NCBI GenBank assembly: GCA_963971575.1
Contig: OZ020623.1
Span: forward strand, 11,596,980-11,660,979
Direction of reading: 5' to 3'
Length of the DNA: 64,000 bases
DNA from: Liopterus haemorrhoidalis
Taxonomy: Eukaryota > Arthropoda > Insecta > Coleoptera > Dytiscidae
Notes under the pieces: generated by a model
What the model saw: only the letters and a program-made list of their open reading frames with translations
What the model was told of the DNA's origin: nothing
Database searches by the model: none
Part shown: one piece after another, positions 42,542-53,162 of the stretch
How the letters are laid out: every line of letters starts with the position of its first letter
Position numbering within the stretch: the first letter of the stretch is position 1
Translations under genes and position numbers: made by a program

Positions 42542-43476
42542 CAGTGTTTTTCAACCCGTTGTCCGCAGAAAATTCCTGCCGGTCCGCGAAAAATTTCGAT
42601 CAAATCATGTAGATGCACACTCTTCACGAGTATGTAGCACATTTTTTTAGTCGACGCCAAAGCTAACTTTTGTCCGAACCATGATTTATTTAATATTTAC
42701 TAGCCCCAATACAACGCCTGCTATTATTCATACATCTTTAGATCGTGTTTCCAGATTTTGCCGTGCATTTGAGTACTGACAAAACTTGCTTACATGGCGG
42801 ACATATTCAATCTGCCCAATGAAGTTAATATTTGTCTGCAGGGGTTATATACAAATATTTTTAGCTTAAGAAATAAAATGGATACGTTCAAAAAGAAGCT
42901 AGCTCTTTGGAATAGTCGCTTACAAGAGGAATATATAGAAATGTTTCCAGTTTTGGAAGAATTTTGATTGCTGCTGATGTCAACCAAAAAGTCATATTCA
43001 ACATAATAAGTCAACATTTAAGAGCATTAGCTGAAAATTTTAATAATTATTTCCCTGAAAATGAGGATCCTCGTAAAGGTAACTTCTGGATTAATAATCC
43101 ATTCTTGGAAAATATAAAGTCATGTGCACTTCCTCGTGAAAAAGAAAAGCCGATCGAGTTGTCTTGGTGTCCAGACATAAAATGCAATCATTGTTTTAAT
43201 TTTGGAAATCGCTAGAAAAACAATATCCATCTTTGAGTTATAAAACTATCAAATTATTGTTCATTTTTTCGACCTCCTATTGTGCGAAAATACTTTTTCA
43301 GCCATGTCAATAATAAAAACCAAAAAGAGAAATCGAAAGGATGTTAATGCAGTGCTTCGTCTCCCAGAAACAACTCTGCAGCCACGTATATCAAATTATC
43401 TTAGTTTTCAGCCGGACCGCGAAATATTTATCCTATTTTCACCGGTCAGCAGGTGCAAAAAAGTTGAAGAACATTT
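42542..43476 (+). mobile_element. hAT element of ZBED5/Buster type, deleted
   Basis: Left end CAGTGTTTTTCAACC; right end degenerate (inverted AAATGTTCTTCAAC). Flanks ATCTAAAG (42534-42541) and ATCTAACA (43477-43484) form a 6/8 target duplication. It carries a decayed transposase. Confidence 0.75.
42793..43430 (+). pseudogene. hAT transposase (ZBED5-like), decayed
   Basis: 'MADIFNLPNEVNICLQGLYT' then 'LRNKMDTFKKKLALWNSRLQ' and 'EMFPVLEEF' match the mid-region of ZBED5/SCAND3-like hAT transposases. After a frameshift: 'IISQHLRALAENFNNYFPEN' and 'FWINNPFLENIK'. Finally 'CENTFSAMSIIKTKKRNRKD' and 'NAVLRLPETTLQPRISNY' give the hATC dimerisation region with the 'FSA...IK.KKRN..DV' signature. The catalytic N-terminal half is missing. 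Confidence 0.72.
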
Positions 43477-43484
43477 ATCTAACA

Positions 43485-43858
43485 GCCTTATCACACTAGA
43501 GTTATTATTCAAGTCTAAACTTGGAAAATTAAAGTCTTTGCATTCGAATCGAAGTCTTGTGCGTGTGATAGTATGAAGAAAAAACCTAGGTTTTGAAGAC
43601 CAGGCAAATGGAACAGGATACAATTTCTCGGTCTTTTTACCCAGGTCTTACAGCTGACGCGTCTTTGTCTATTGTTTATGTTAAAATATAACTGTCAACT
43701 GTCATAATTTCACGATGTGTGCATGGGTAAACAAACAATTTCCAAGTCTTAACTAATATTCAAATACCGTGTGATATGTCAAGACCTGAAGACTTGGATC
43801 CTGAAAAAAAACCTACAAAAATAAGACTTGGATAGCGTTCTAGTGTGATAAGGCCTTA
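43485..43858. other. Stretch without recognised gene
   Basis: Nothing supported. Confidence 0.4.
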
Positions 43859-43860
43859 TA

Positions 43861-44425
43861 GACCGGGCGCTCATGACATTTTTGGTCTCCGATTTCATAC
43901 AGCATGCCTTTTGGAGGAGAGAATATTTACCCTGTGACAACAAAAAAGGGATGGTACTAAACCTCTGCACGCTTTCCGGTCATAGGGAAAATTGCATTTC
44001 CACTTGCACAAAATTTTTGTGTTTTTCTCTGATTTAATATTGCTTGCCCTTTTGTCAAAAGAAAGTTATAACAAATTTAAAGTCTTTTAATTATAGGCAT
44101 GCTGTATGAAAACGCGGAAAATCATATTTTTTTATTACAAGAGCACATGACCGTTTGAGCTCTTTGGGACCCTCCGAATCGCATGCATATATTTAAAAGA
44201 CTTTAAATTTGTTATAACTTTCTTTTGACAAAAGGGCAAGCAATATTAAATCAGAGAAAAGTACAAAAATTTTGTGTTTAAGTGGAAATGCAATTTTCCC
44301 TATGACCAGAAAGCGTGCAGGGGTTTAGTACCATCCCTTTTTTGTTGTCACAGGGTAAATATTCTCTCCTCCAAAAGGCATGCTGTATGAAATCGGAGAC
44401 CAAAAACTGTCATGAGCTCCCGGTC
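43861..44425. mobile_element. TA-flanked foldback element (about 235-bp arms)
   Basis: Arms about 43861-44095 and 44188-44425, ends GACCGGG(C/A)GCTCATGACA, TA at 43859-43860 and 44426-44427. No coding content. The frame over the right arm is a by-product. Confidence 0.8.
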
Positions 44426-44427
44426 TA

Positions 44428-44537
44428 TATATTAGAACAAAATAAAATGATTTAACGTAACTAATTAATGTAAAGTCTTTCAAGTACCTAGGTGGCATAT
44501 TATCCAACAGTTCGTTTGATGATGAAGTGTCACAAAT
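44428..44537 (+). repeat. Second copy of the RT fragment at 42385
   Basis: Near-identical to 42385-42494 (two substitutions and a 3-bp gap). Begins immediately at the right edge of the foldback. Confidence 0.75.
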
Positions 44538-44696
44538 AGGGATGGGAACAATATATTGATATTTCGAAAATATCAATACTTTAGAAAAATATATCGATAT
44601 TTTTATATCGATATTTGAAATGCGGTGTATCGCGCAAAATATCGATATTCGCACAAAATATCGGTATTCTTGTATATTTTTTACATTTAAATGTAT
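44538..44696. mobile_element. hAT-like terminal fragment with ATATCGATATT repeats
   Basis: TAGGGATGGGAACAATATAT followed by many copies of ATATCGATATT in both orientations, the layout of a hAT subterminal region. The other end is not found. Confidence 0.5.
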
Positions 44697-44726
44697 GCTG
44701 TTCACTTTTGTAAAAACAAACTATAG

Positions 44727-45048
44727 GCTATTCCAAACGTATAGGCGGAACTAGATTTTGAAATCTAGTAATATTTATCTATTAATTCAGACTTTTGCTC
44801 ATTTTGTTTAAGCTTTGTAAATCATACTCACATTGCAAATTCTAGATTAAATTGATTGTCATTATAAAATGTCCTTTTCATTGCATTTTAATTTTTGGTC
44901 ATTCTTAATAAAAATTTCTCATTCATTTAAATTTTAAATTATCACATACCAAACCTGAAACATTAAATAACCCAAGCAAGGTCCCTTTTCGTGATAACCT
45001 AAAATAACGAAATTTCCATTTAATTCCGCCTAATCGTTAAAGTAAGAC
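44727..45048. mobile_element. MITE-2, copy B
   Basis: CTATTCCAAACGTATAGGCG at the left and inverted CTTACTTTAACGATTAGGCG at the right; interior matches copy A (22078-22435). Preceded at 44697-44722 by a MITE-1 end fragment. Confidence 0.75.
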
Positions 45049-45059
45049 GAAATTTTGAT

Positions 45060-45420
45060 TTAAATAATTTGCAATAATTCGCATCTGAATCTGGCAATCG
45101 TCTTCTTGTGTCTGTTATTGTCTCTCAAGTATCTTGGTAATGTTTCGCCTTTTATCTTCTGGTAGTCTTCATTGTATCTTGTTTTGTCTATTCTGTTCTG
45201 TCTATCTTGGTCCTGTATTTCTTTGTCTCTGTCCACCATCCTTTGCAAGTAATCATCGCATTCCTCCTGCATTCTCTTTACTTCCTCCAGGCCATATCTT
45301 TCATAGTACTTTCTTCTCTCTGTTCCCCAACTTGTTTGCGTGTTCTTTTCGATTTTATCAAGTATTCAATTAATCGTTGCCATCCCTGGCTCTTGCATTA
45401 CCCCGAATTAATTTTATTTA
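45060..45420 (-). pseudogene. LINE C-terminal fragment with charged helix
   Basis: 'GTERRKYYERYGLEEVKRMQ' then 'EECDDYLQRMVDRDKEIQDQ', 'DRQNRIDKTRYNEDYQKIKG' and 'TLPRYLRDNN...IARFRC'. The pattern 'RYG.EE..RM..E...Y....IERDK..Q.Q.R..RI...RYN..YK.I' is known from the region after the RT domain of some insect LINEs, where a zinc-knuckle follows 'RFRCGNE'. Truncated there by MITE-2. Confidence 0.55.
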
Positions 45421-45433
45421 AACAATATTTATA

Positions 45434-46742
45434 CAAGGTGTCTCAAAAGAAATTTTATATTTAGTGGATCGATTAAAAAAAAGTAAGCCGTATATAGAAA
45501 AAATGTTTATTAATTATTAAAATACACTTTTTGGGGATTTATTTCTTAAAAATAATATCGTCTAAATGTAGACACTCGCGTTCTCGGCACTCATTTAATC
45601 GAACAGCAAAATTACTTATGACGTCTCGGCAGGTGGACTCAGGGATGGCTGCCATTTCGTGACGGATATTTTCTTTCAAATGTGCCAGTGAAGTCGGTTT
45701 ATTAGCGTAAACTTTAGATTTAAGATAACCCCATAGGAAAAAGTCCATAGGGGTTAAATCTGGACTGCGTGGAGGCCAATTTATGTCACCTCTCCGGGAG
45801 ATCAATTTGCCTGAGAAAATTTCACGAACACGTGACAGAGACATATTGGACGTGTGTGAAGTTGCTCCGTCCTGTTGGAACCATGTTCTTTGGTTATAGC
45901 CAGGAAAGTTTTGCAGTTCAGGTACCAAGAAGTTGTCTAACATCTCCACATAACGCTCTGAATTCACTGTAACTGCACGCCCCCTTTCGTCTTCAAAAAA
46001 GTCAGGGCCGATAATTCCTCGCGCCGACATCGCAGCCCATACGGTCACTTTAGGCGAATGTAGGGGTTTCTGATGTTTGCGTTTCGGATTCGTTGCACTC
46101 CAGTAGCGGCAGTTCTGCTTATTTACGTGGCCATTAAGATGAAAATGAGCTTCATCCGAAAACAAAATGTTGGTAAACGTTGAAAATCGCTCAATCACCT
46201 GATTTACGAAATTAAGCCTCTGACTGGCATCTTGGGGCTTTAATTCTTGCACCAATTGAATTTTGTAGGGGTGCAGCTTTAGGTCTTTGTGCATAATGCG
46301 ATGTAATGATGATCTATGCACATTTAAAGCACTTGCGCGCTACCGAATTGAAAGGTTCGGGACGTCACGAACAGACTGAATAACATTCTCCACGTTTTCT
46401 ACCGTTCTTGATGACCTAGGTCGCCCGGATTTTGATTTATCCAGCGTTGTACCAGTCTCTTCAAACTTTTTAACCCAATGTCGAATGAGAGGAATGCTTG
46501 GCGCATCATTTAAGTGGCGAAAACCTCGAATACTGCAGAATTTTCTACTCGCTACAGTCGCCGAATCACCGTTTTTGTAAAACTCTCGCACGCATAACGC
46601 GCGGTCTGCTCCCGAGAAACGCTCCATAGAGGCTGAATTCCCAAGAGCCAGGCTACCGATTGACATCACCCCCGCGCCCCTCGGATACGTTGCGTTCACG
46701 CAGTAAGCTAAATAAATATAAAATTTCTTTTGAGACACCTTG
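45434..46742 (-). mobile_element. DD41D mariner, complete (1,309 bp)
   Basis: Inverted ends CAAGGTGTCTCAAAAGAAAT (about 30 bp identical), TA at 45432-45433 and 46743-46744. Carries an almost intact transposase. Confidence 0.95.
45539..46666 (-). pseudogene. DD41D (rosa/Visitor-like) transposase, one stop codon
   Basis: From MSIGSLALGNSASMERFSGA (46666; the second Met at 46627 is an alternative start) about 375 codons. N-terminal paired HTH 'RALCVREFYKNGDSATVASR' and 'SALNVHRSSLHRIMHKDLKL'. Catalytic domain: 'NILFSDEAHFHLNGHVNKQN' (first Asp), 'TWFQQDGATSHTSN' (second) and 'PPRSPDLTPMDFFLWGYLKS' with the third Asp in PMD. I count 41 residues between second and third Asp, hence DD41D. The only defect seen is an in-frame TAG at 46340-46342 where the truncated copy (36461) has AAG. 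Ends 'CLHLDDIIFKK'. Probably the youngest DNA transposon here. Confidence 0.92.
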
Positions 46743-46744
46743 TA

Positions 46745-47630
46745 TAATTCTTTTTACTAAGGATATAATCAACATGAACATAAGTCTGTGCCTCACCTGT
46801 AGATTGTTGATATTATTTTATATCAGACTGTTAGTTTTGTATAAGAAACTAGAGAGAACTATACAGTTTCATCTTCCCTTAAACGTGTTATTTGCTTATT
46901 ATTGAAAAATAAGAAATACTAAAATGGAAACAAGCCACCTGGGATTGAGTTAAAATATTTCGATCTTCTAGATATGAGGTCGGATCCAGGCCTCCATATT
47001 CCTCTTCCCTCCTTCTCAACCGACAGCTGTCAAATCTACTGACTTACTGCCACTGGAACAATACCACCGAAAATAAGGAAATCAATAATATAACAGAGAA
47101 AAGAAAATGAGGGTAAAGGGTTAAATTTAAAATGGAGGGTTAAAAGGGTCATTGTTTTCACGTGGTATGTGATACTACTTGCCAAATGAAATACACGTCA
47201 AATTATTGCTGTTTTTGGAACAGTGTAATGTTCGTTGAGAAATTGATGCCTAAAAATGGAAAGATAATGTCCAGGACGATGTAATGGATGATTTGAAAAA
47301 TTATTGTGAAGCGTAATTTTCACACGTTTAAGGGTTTTGTAGATATCTAGTAACCTCACCAATTTATTGTGTGATATCAAAAGAAATCTCTTAAAAAGTA
47401 GATTAATGAACGGAAAGCAGTTTATTAAAATTTATTTATTTGAAAGTTACAGTTAAGTTACAGTAAGAAAAATTACTGTCCTACATCCTTTAACCCAGGG
47501 GTTAAACTAAAAATCTTAAAAAGAAATAATGTAGAAAATTTCGAAATACTTTTATTCGTAAGATGATTTATTGTTTAATTATTACAGACAGTAAAAAAAC
47601 TAAAAATACAAAAATAAAAGTTTTAACGTT
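46745..47630. other. Stretch without recognised gene
   Basis: No gene supported; the segment about 47300-47340 (AATTTTCACACGTTTAAGG) is shared with 28870. Confidence 0.4.
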
Positions 47631-48011
47631 ATGAAAAAAGCTCACAAGGAAGCTTTTGCCCCGGTGTCAGGGCAGAATGAGCACGAGAGGTTTATAATGA
47701 ACACACGTGAGTGCATTCCTCATCGTTATCATCTTCTCCAGCGCAAGAACAAAGTGGCCTCTTGCCACATACTCTGCACTATGTGTGAAAAATATATCAA
47801 CACAGCAAAAAACACGTTTCACCAATTTACAAAATGTAAACGCCAGCTCTCAGTCATACAACCACTCTCTAAAGAATACAAAGCTACACTAAAGAAGACT
47901 GAAGCGACAATACTAAACCTGATTGGAATGCACCCAAACATGGCGGCATGCTTTAAAAGCCAAAAAGAGAGGAGCCCGTTTTACCCCGGGAGCTTGTTAT
48001 GCCTACATTGA
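47631..48011 (+). CDS. Hypothetical 126-residue ORF
   Basis: MKKAHKEAFAPVSGQNEHER... with several Cys and His (CHILCTMCEKY, KCKRQLS) but no pattern I can match to a known finger. The 3' end overlaps antisense RT sequence, so at least the last 15 codons are non-native. Could be a degraded accessory protein of a mobile element or chance. Confidence 0.25.
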   Translation: MKKAHKEAFAPVSGQNEHERFIMNTRECIPHRYHLLQRKNKVASCHILCTMCEKYINTAKNTFHQFTKCKRQLSVIQPLSKEYKATLKKTEATILNLIGMHPNMAACFKSQKERSPFYPGSLLCLH

Positions 48012-48039
48012 TCTGAATTGGAAACGTACGAAAGGAATT

Positions 48040-48153
48040 TTTGATCGGATTACGTTTTTGAAAAATATTGCAGTTACAAATATCAGGAAGAGAAAAGGTC
48101 CAATAACACTTCCTTGCGGTGCTCCACTCGTAACTGGATGGGTGAGAAGAATG
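48040..48153 (-). pseudogene. LINE reverse transcriptase motif B fragment
   Basis: Minus-strand frame 'IILLTHPVTSGAPQGSVIGP' then 'FLFLIFVTAIFFKNVIRSK' carries the conserved SG.PQGS..GP.LFL.F block of LINE reverse transcriptases. Interrupted on its upstream side by the hAT at 48162; a few more codons may follow at 48685-48715. Confidence 0.6.
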
Positions 48154-48161
48154 ATCTAACA

Positions 48162-48676
48162 CAGTGTTTCCCAACCTTTTTGACTTGCGGAGCCCTTTTC
48201 AGAATCAATTTCTATGGCGGAGCCCTTTAGGCCCACCATATGTCTTACAAATTAATGGTGTTAAGAAGTAATGTTACGGGGGAGAGGGTAGATTTTTTCA
48301 CTATAATTTCTCTTTCACAGCTTTCTTATTGATAAATAAACGGATTTTAATAATATGAAGCAAATAATCAAAATACACGCAGATTATTCAAACAACAATG
48401 CATCTCGCCGGTTACATTCCAGCTAGTCATAGAGTCATAAACCGGCTAGAGTCAGAAATCACCCTGATATCGTATACATTCAACTTGGCAAATTTTCGTT
48501 CAGAATATTTTTTCCAGTTTTCTTATTTTGATTCTGTTTTTTATTTCTAATTCTTTTGTTTTTATTTAATTTTTATTTAGTTTATTTAACGGCCTGAATT
48601 TTTATTCCTGAAACGGCCCCTGAAAAGTGCACACGGAGCACTTAGGGCTCCGCGGAGCACAGGTTGGGAATCGATG
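48162..48676. mobile_element. hAT MITE, 515 bp, perfect 8-bp TSD
   Basis: Begins CAGTGTTTCCCAACC, ends GGTTGGGAATCGATG; flanked by ATCTAACA at 48154-48161 and 48677-48684. No coding sequence. Confidence 0.92.
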
Positions 48677-48715
48677 ATCTAACATGAACTCGGAAAATGC
48701 ACTCAGTAGGAAATA

Positions 48716-49281
48716 ACGGGTGTTTTTTTTTAGAGGTATAGAACTTTAAATTGCAATAAAACAACGATGGATTATTCGATTGACATGAATTTTTTTTTAT
48801 TCGAAAGATAATCTTGTGGCATTACATTAAATCATACCAACAAGACGGCGCAACATATCACACAGCTCGTGCCATAATCGATTTATTGAAAGACACGTTT
48901 GGTGACCGCCTAATTTCACGTTTTGGACCTGTGAATTGGCCTCCAAGATCTTGTGATTTAACACCGCTGGACTACTTTCTGTGGGGCTATGTAAAGTCAT
49001 TGGTCTATGCGGATAAGCCACAAACGCTTGACCATTTGGAAGACAACATTCGCCGTGTTATTGCCGATATACGGCCACAAATGTTGGAAAAAGTCATCGA
49101 AAATTGGACGTCCAGATTGGACTACATCCGAGCCAGCCGTGGCGGTCATATGCCAGAAATCATATTTAAAATGTAATGCCACAAGATTATCTTTCGAATA
49201 AAAAAAAATTCATGTCAATCGAATAATCCATCGTTGTTTTATTGCAATTTGAAGTTCTATACCTCTAAAAAAAACACCCAT
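48716..49281 (+). mobile_element. DD41D deletion derivative with 113-bp TIRs
   Basis: TIRs 48716-48828 and 49169-49281, two or three mismatches, ends A(C/T)GGGTGTTTTTTTTAGAGG; TA at 48714-48715 and 49282-49283. The 5' coding half is missing. Confidence 0.92.
48814..49176 (+). pseudogene. DD41D transposase, C-terminal third
   Basis: From 'YQQDGATYHTARAIIDLLKD' (second Asp) through 'GPVNWPPRSCDLTPLDYFLW' (third Asp, 41 residues later) and 'GYVKSLVYADKPQTLDHLED' to 'GGHMPEIIFKM'. Open without interruptions, but the HTH and first Asp are deleted; the apparent start MWHYIKS lies inside the terminal repeat. The stop codon also lies at the edge of the right TIR. The family differs from 45434 in sequence but shares the catalytic spacing. 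Confidence 0.88.
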
Positions 49282-49283
49282 TA

Positions 49284-50455
49284 TAATTATCCAGGATAAT
49301 AGTTTCTTGAGCATGGAGGTTATGTCACTGCTAGGTAGGTAGATGGACTTATTGGATGGATTACATTATGCTAAATTGGAAGGATATTCTAAAAATCTAC
49401 TGTTCGGTATTGTACCAAAACCATTACTCAACACTAATGAACAATGGTGCTAAGAGTAAAAAATAACTAATGAGTCATTAGTTTTTTTTTTTTTTTTTTT
49501 TGGAAGATGGCTGCCAAATGAATTGACCGAAAATTCCTTTGCTAATCGTATAGATGAGACGATTCTTTGGTCATACCTACAAAACCCTAAAAATGGAATA
49601 ATCCAAAATAACATATCATTTTCATTGAAATATATTAACTTTCATGTTGCCAACATATAAACCAAATTTTCTGAATTTTTTTTTTGAATCAATAAGCCAG
49701 TTTATTTTGAATAAAATGTTAACAACCTCTGGTTCTAACATAATTCATCATCTGATTTTTATTTTTACTAATTTCAGTAGTTTTTGTGTTGAAATGTTTG
49801 GGTTCACGCCAACGATTCCTATAAAAAATCATATGGTTGGTGAAAGCAGTATCATATATCTCTCGAATTGCTGATTAAGTTGAGTGCGTTATCCAATCAC
49901 TGAAATGTGTCCATTTAAAGGTTTTCTTACGTTTAATTTCCGATTGGAGAGCAAGTCCAAAGACCCCTGAACAAACTAATACTTTGCTTTTTTCACAATA
50001 GATGGTGCTGCCGCAATAGAGAAAATATATATATGGTCAGTTGTGATATGAAGTTAAGATAAATTGATAGTGCTCGCATGTGATGGTCCTGAAAATTGTT
50101 TTTAAACAAAATAGTCTTTTTGAGTTTTGTTTGTTGGGACACTATTATCAATAAAAAAATATTTTAACACGACCAACTCTTAAATTATGTAGCACAATCT
50201 TACTCAACTTACATGTAATAAATAGAAATTTGTAATTCATATTGCAATTAAGCACTAGCGGAATGGGCAACCCAAGTCAACAAACATAGAAGATGATGAA
50301 CAAGACTTTTGTTTGTTTATTTATTTAAACAATCTGGCTTTACAAACACAATGAACGCTATTAAATTACAATTGACCTGAAAGAAATCCATTATTTTAGA
50401 GTACAAAATATTTTTTTTTCCAAAAAAGTTTATTACGTTTCATTACAAAATATTA
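49284..50455. other. Stretch of 1.1 kb without recognised gene
   Basis: Nothing supported; includes a poly(T) run at 49482-49500. Confidence 0.4.
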
Positions 50456-50459
50456 GAGA

Positions 50460-51500
50460 TGGGAATTTCGGCTCAGTTTGCGGAACCGGATCAGTGGAGG
50501 TCGTTCAGTTTGTTGAGCCGGTTAATTGATCCGGCTCAGTGATCCGGTTAAGTAAACATGTTTCCGCGACACAGGTCGGTCGTTAGTTCGTAGGTAGAAC
50601 GTCACTTAGAGCGGGCTCTTGCTTAGAGCCGGTTCTTGCAATATATGAACTGTAAATATGATCCCGAGACACAGGTCGGTCGGTCATTCGGTCGTAAGTA
50701 GAACGTCGCTTAGAGCCGGCTCTTGCTTAGAGCCGGTTCTTGCAATATATGAGCTGTAAATATGATCCCGAGACACAGGTCGGTCGGTCATTCGGTCGTA
50801 GGTAGAACGTCGCTTAGAGCCAAATCTTGCTTAGAGCCGGTTCTTGCAATATATGAACTGTAAACATGATCCCAAGACACAGGTCGATCGGTCGTTCGGT
50901 TGTAGGTAGAACGTCGTTTAGAGCCGGCTCTTGCTTAGAGCCGGTTCTTGCAATATATGAACTGTAAACATGATCCCGAGACACAGGTCAGTCAGTTGTC
51001 GGTCGTTCGCTCGTAGGTAGACCGTCGCTTAGCCCCGGCTCTTATCTAACATTTTTGAAACAAACAATTCACTTTATGTAGCTACTGTATTTTAAACCAG
51101 ATGTGTTAAGTTTATGGCGATGTTTATTGCCCTTATAAATCGGACATCTGGTATTTGGGCAATATTTTTAATATTTTTATATAGTATGGTTGTAAGAAAA
51201 TACAGACTAAGCCTATTAGTTTCAAATAAACTGCCCTACAAATTGATGACAAAATACACTTTATGATAATACATTACAAGCCGAGTTCTCGCGAAGTTCA
51301 ACATGACATCGATCCAGATCCGGATCACTCCGGTCACTGCTCACAATCGCCCGACCAATCGTATCCTTGAAACTTGAAACTATACAGTGAGCCGTGAGCC
51401 GGCTCTTTTCAATTTGGTAAACCATGTCACCTCGGTCAGTGTACTGAGCCGGTTCAGTGAGCCGGTTCGTTCATGAACATGGGTCGTTCATGAACGAAAA
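50460..51500. mobile_element. hAT-like element carrying a minisatellite
   Basis: Left edge TAGAGATGGGAATTTCGGCT, and both outer parts are rich in GAGCCGGTT(C) repeats, in the style of hAT subterminal regions. The right TIR was not found. TTTCATTAC occurs at about 50437-50446 and again near 51530, but as a duplication this is unproven. Confidence 0.45.
50568..51045. repeat. Minisatellite, 104-bp period, about 4.6 copies
   Basis: Units start GACACAGGTCGGTCG at 50568, 50668, 50772, 50876 and 50980 and each contains AGAGCCGGCTCTTGC next to AGAGCCGGTTCTTGC, so every unit can form a hairpin. Copies are 90-95% alike by eye. Confidence 0.9.
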
Positions 51501-51604
51501 TATATTTTTTCCACAACTTTATAGATATACTTTCATTACAGGCGTGTCAGTGATTAGTAAATGAAGAACTTTCCCCTCTCTTTTTTATTAGACACCGCTG
51601 ACCT

Positions 51605-51945
51605 GTTACGTAGTGAGCTCATTATATAACAGGTTGAGCTCATTACCTAACAGGTTCAATCAGCAATGGCCGACTGTTGTTAGGCAACGTAATAAATAGT
51701 TTGAAAGCGTATGTCAAAGTATTGTTAGTTTGTAGATAAAACCAAATTAAAATTAAGTAATATAGTTAAAGTTGTCAAATTATGCAAATATATTTTTTGA
51801 TAGAGCTGGTCTTGGTCAGTCAGGTAATCAGCTGACGCAAGTATTGTTATTTTAACTGAATTTACATTACGTATGACACGTACATGGCCGTTGGTAGGCA
51901 ACGTAATAAATAGCTTGAAAGCAACTGTCAAATTATTGTTCGTTT
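51605..51945. repeat. Direct repeats around 51.6-51.9 kb
   Basis: A 21-bp unit GAGCTCATTA..TAACAGGTT is doubled at about 51608-51650, and a 60-bp segment (TTAGGCAACGTAATAAATAG core) occurs at 51668-51731 and 51886-51945. Function unknown. Confidence 0.6.
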
Positions 51946-52259
51946 TTAAAGGGAACTGAATAAAAATTAAATAAATAATAAATTTATAGTCGTGGAAAAA
52001 GCATAGTATGAAACTTGCATGGAATAGTCATTTTTCACATTAATTTTTCGAAACCATCTCTGTAGGAGATTTCCCGTTTTGACTTATCAGTGAAGCGTAA
52101 TCAAGTGATTTTCTACATCTGTGATATTTCGAAATTTTTTATCTGTGAGTATATTCTCCAAAGACCTAAATAGGTGAAAATCGAAGGCATGAGATCGGGT
52201 GAATACGGTGGATGTGGAATAATTTCCCAGTTTAAGTCCTGATTATTTTAACGTGTATT

Positions 52260-52350
52260 TTTACTGAGTGAAGACAGACAGACGGATAGACACCAATTGA
52301 TTTTTTGCGGATATCATCTTAAAATTATATAATCGCTTGAAATGAGGACG
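52260..52350. repeat. (TCTG)n repeat family 1, inverted copy
   Basis: (CAGA)n at 52273-52290 followed by GCGGATATCATCTTAAAAT, the reverse complement of the family at 18640 and 19508. Confidence 0.5.
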
Positions 52351-53162
52351 AAAAAAAAAACAATTAAAGACGGCCTCTAATTTTATTAATATAAAATTGC
52401 GTCTACTATCATATACATTTCCTAAATTTTGAATAAATGTTAATAAGAAGTCTTCTACCTATGTTGTCCTTAATATAAACTTAAACAATTTTATTTTGTT
52501 TGATTTGGCAGCACTGAGACGTGCTAATGGGCTTGTTTACCAACATTAAAAACATTACATTGTTTTAATCTGTTTACTTATTTCACGGCCAGTAGTTTAA
52601 ATATAATGAACATGAACGTGTTGATTACCTAAATTTAAAAAAAATTAATTTAAAATTTGGGGAGAGATTTTCAAAACTTAATAAGTGAAAACTTTGTTCA
52701 ACAATTACTTAGTTTCCAACAAAAATGTTTTTAACAAAAGATAAAGAAATCAGATCCCCAACATTAAAATTAATTAAAAATGTAAATAAATAAGATTGCT
52801 GTTTAAAGTTTTACATTTTATATAAACTTGGTTAAGAGATAGTCGTATAACTGTAATTCATATCCTTCTTTTTGAATATATATAATCTCAGTACGGAATT
52901 AGATAGATTTTTTTTTTTTTTTGACCCAGTAGTTAATCACAAAGTTAATTCTAGGTCAGGATTGCGACATCTCGACATTCCAGCTGTTTGATTAAAAAAC
53001 TATTTATCAGCGTCTAGCATATGTTACCTGATTACGAAATGCATACGCCGTATTTTCGTAATAAGGAAATATTTGTCATGACGAATGAATAACTAGGTCA
53101 ATCAGAAGCATAAGTACATGGATGTCGTATGGAATCCGGGCAGAGGACCCTAGCCAACTCCT
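52351..53162. other. Stretch without recognised gene
   Basis: AT-rich, no supported feature. Confidence 0.4.

Noticed and set aside
47923..48159. Plus-strand ORF ending 'LPCGAPLVTGW'
   Set aside because: This is the antisense of the reverse transcriptase SGAPQGS motif read on the minus strand, so the minus strand is the coding one.
50568..51045. CRISPR-like array
   Set aside because: Regular 104-bp units with no unique spacers, in a eukaryotic transposon; it is a minisatellite.
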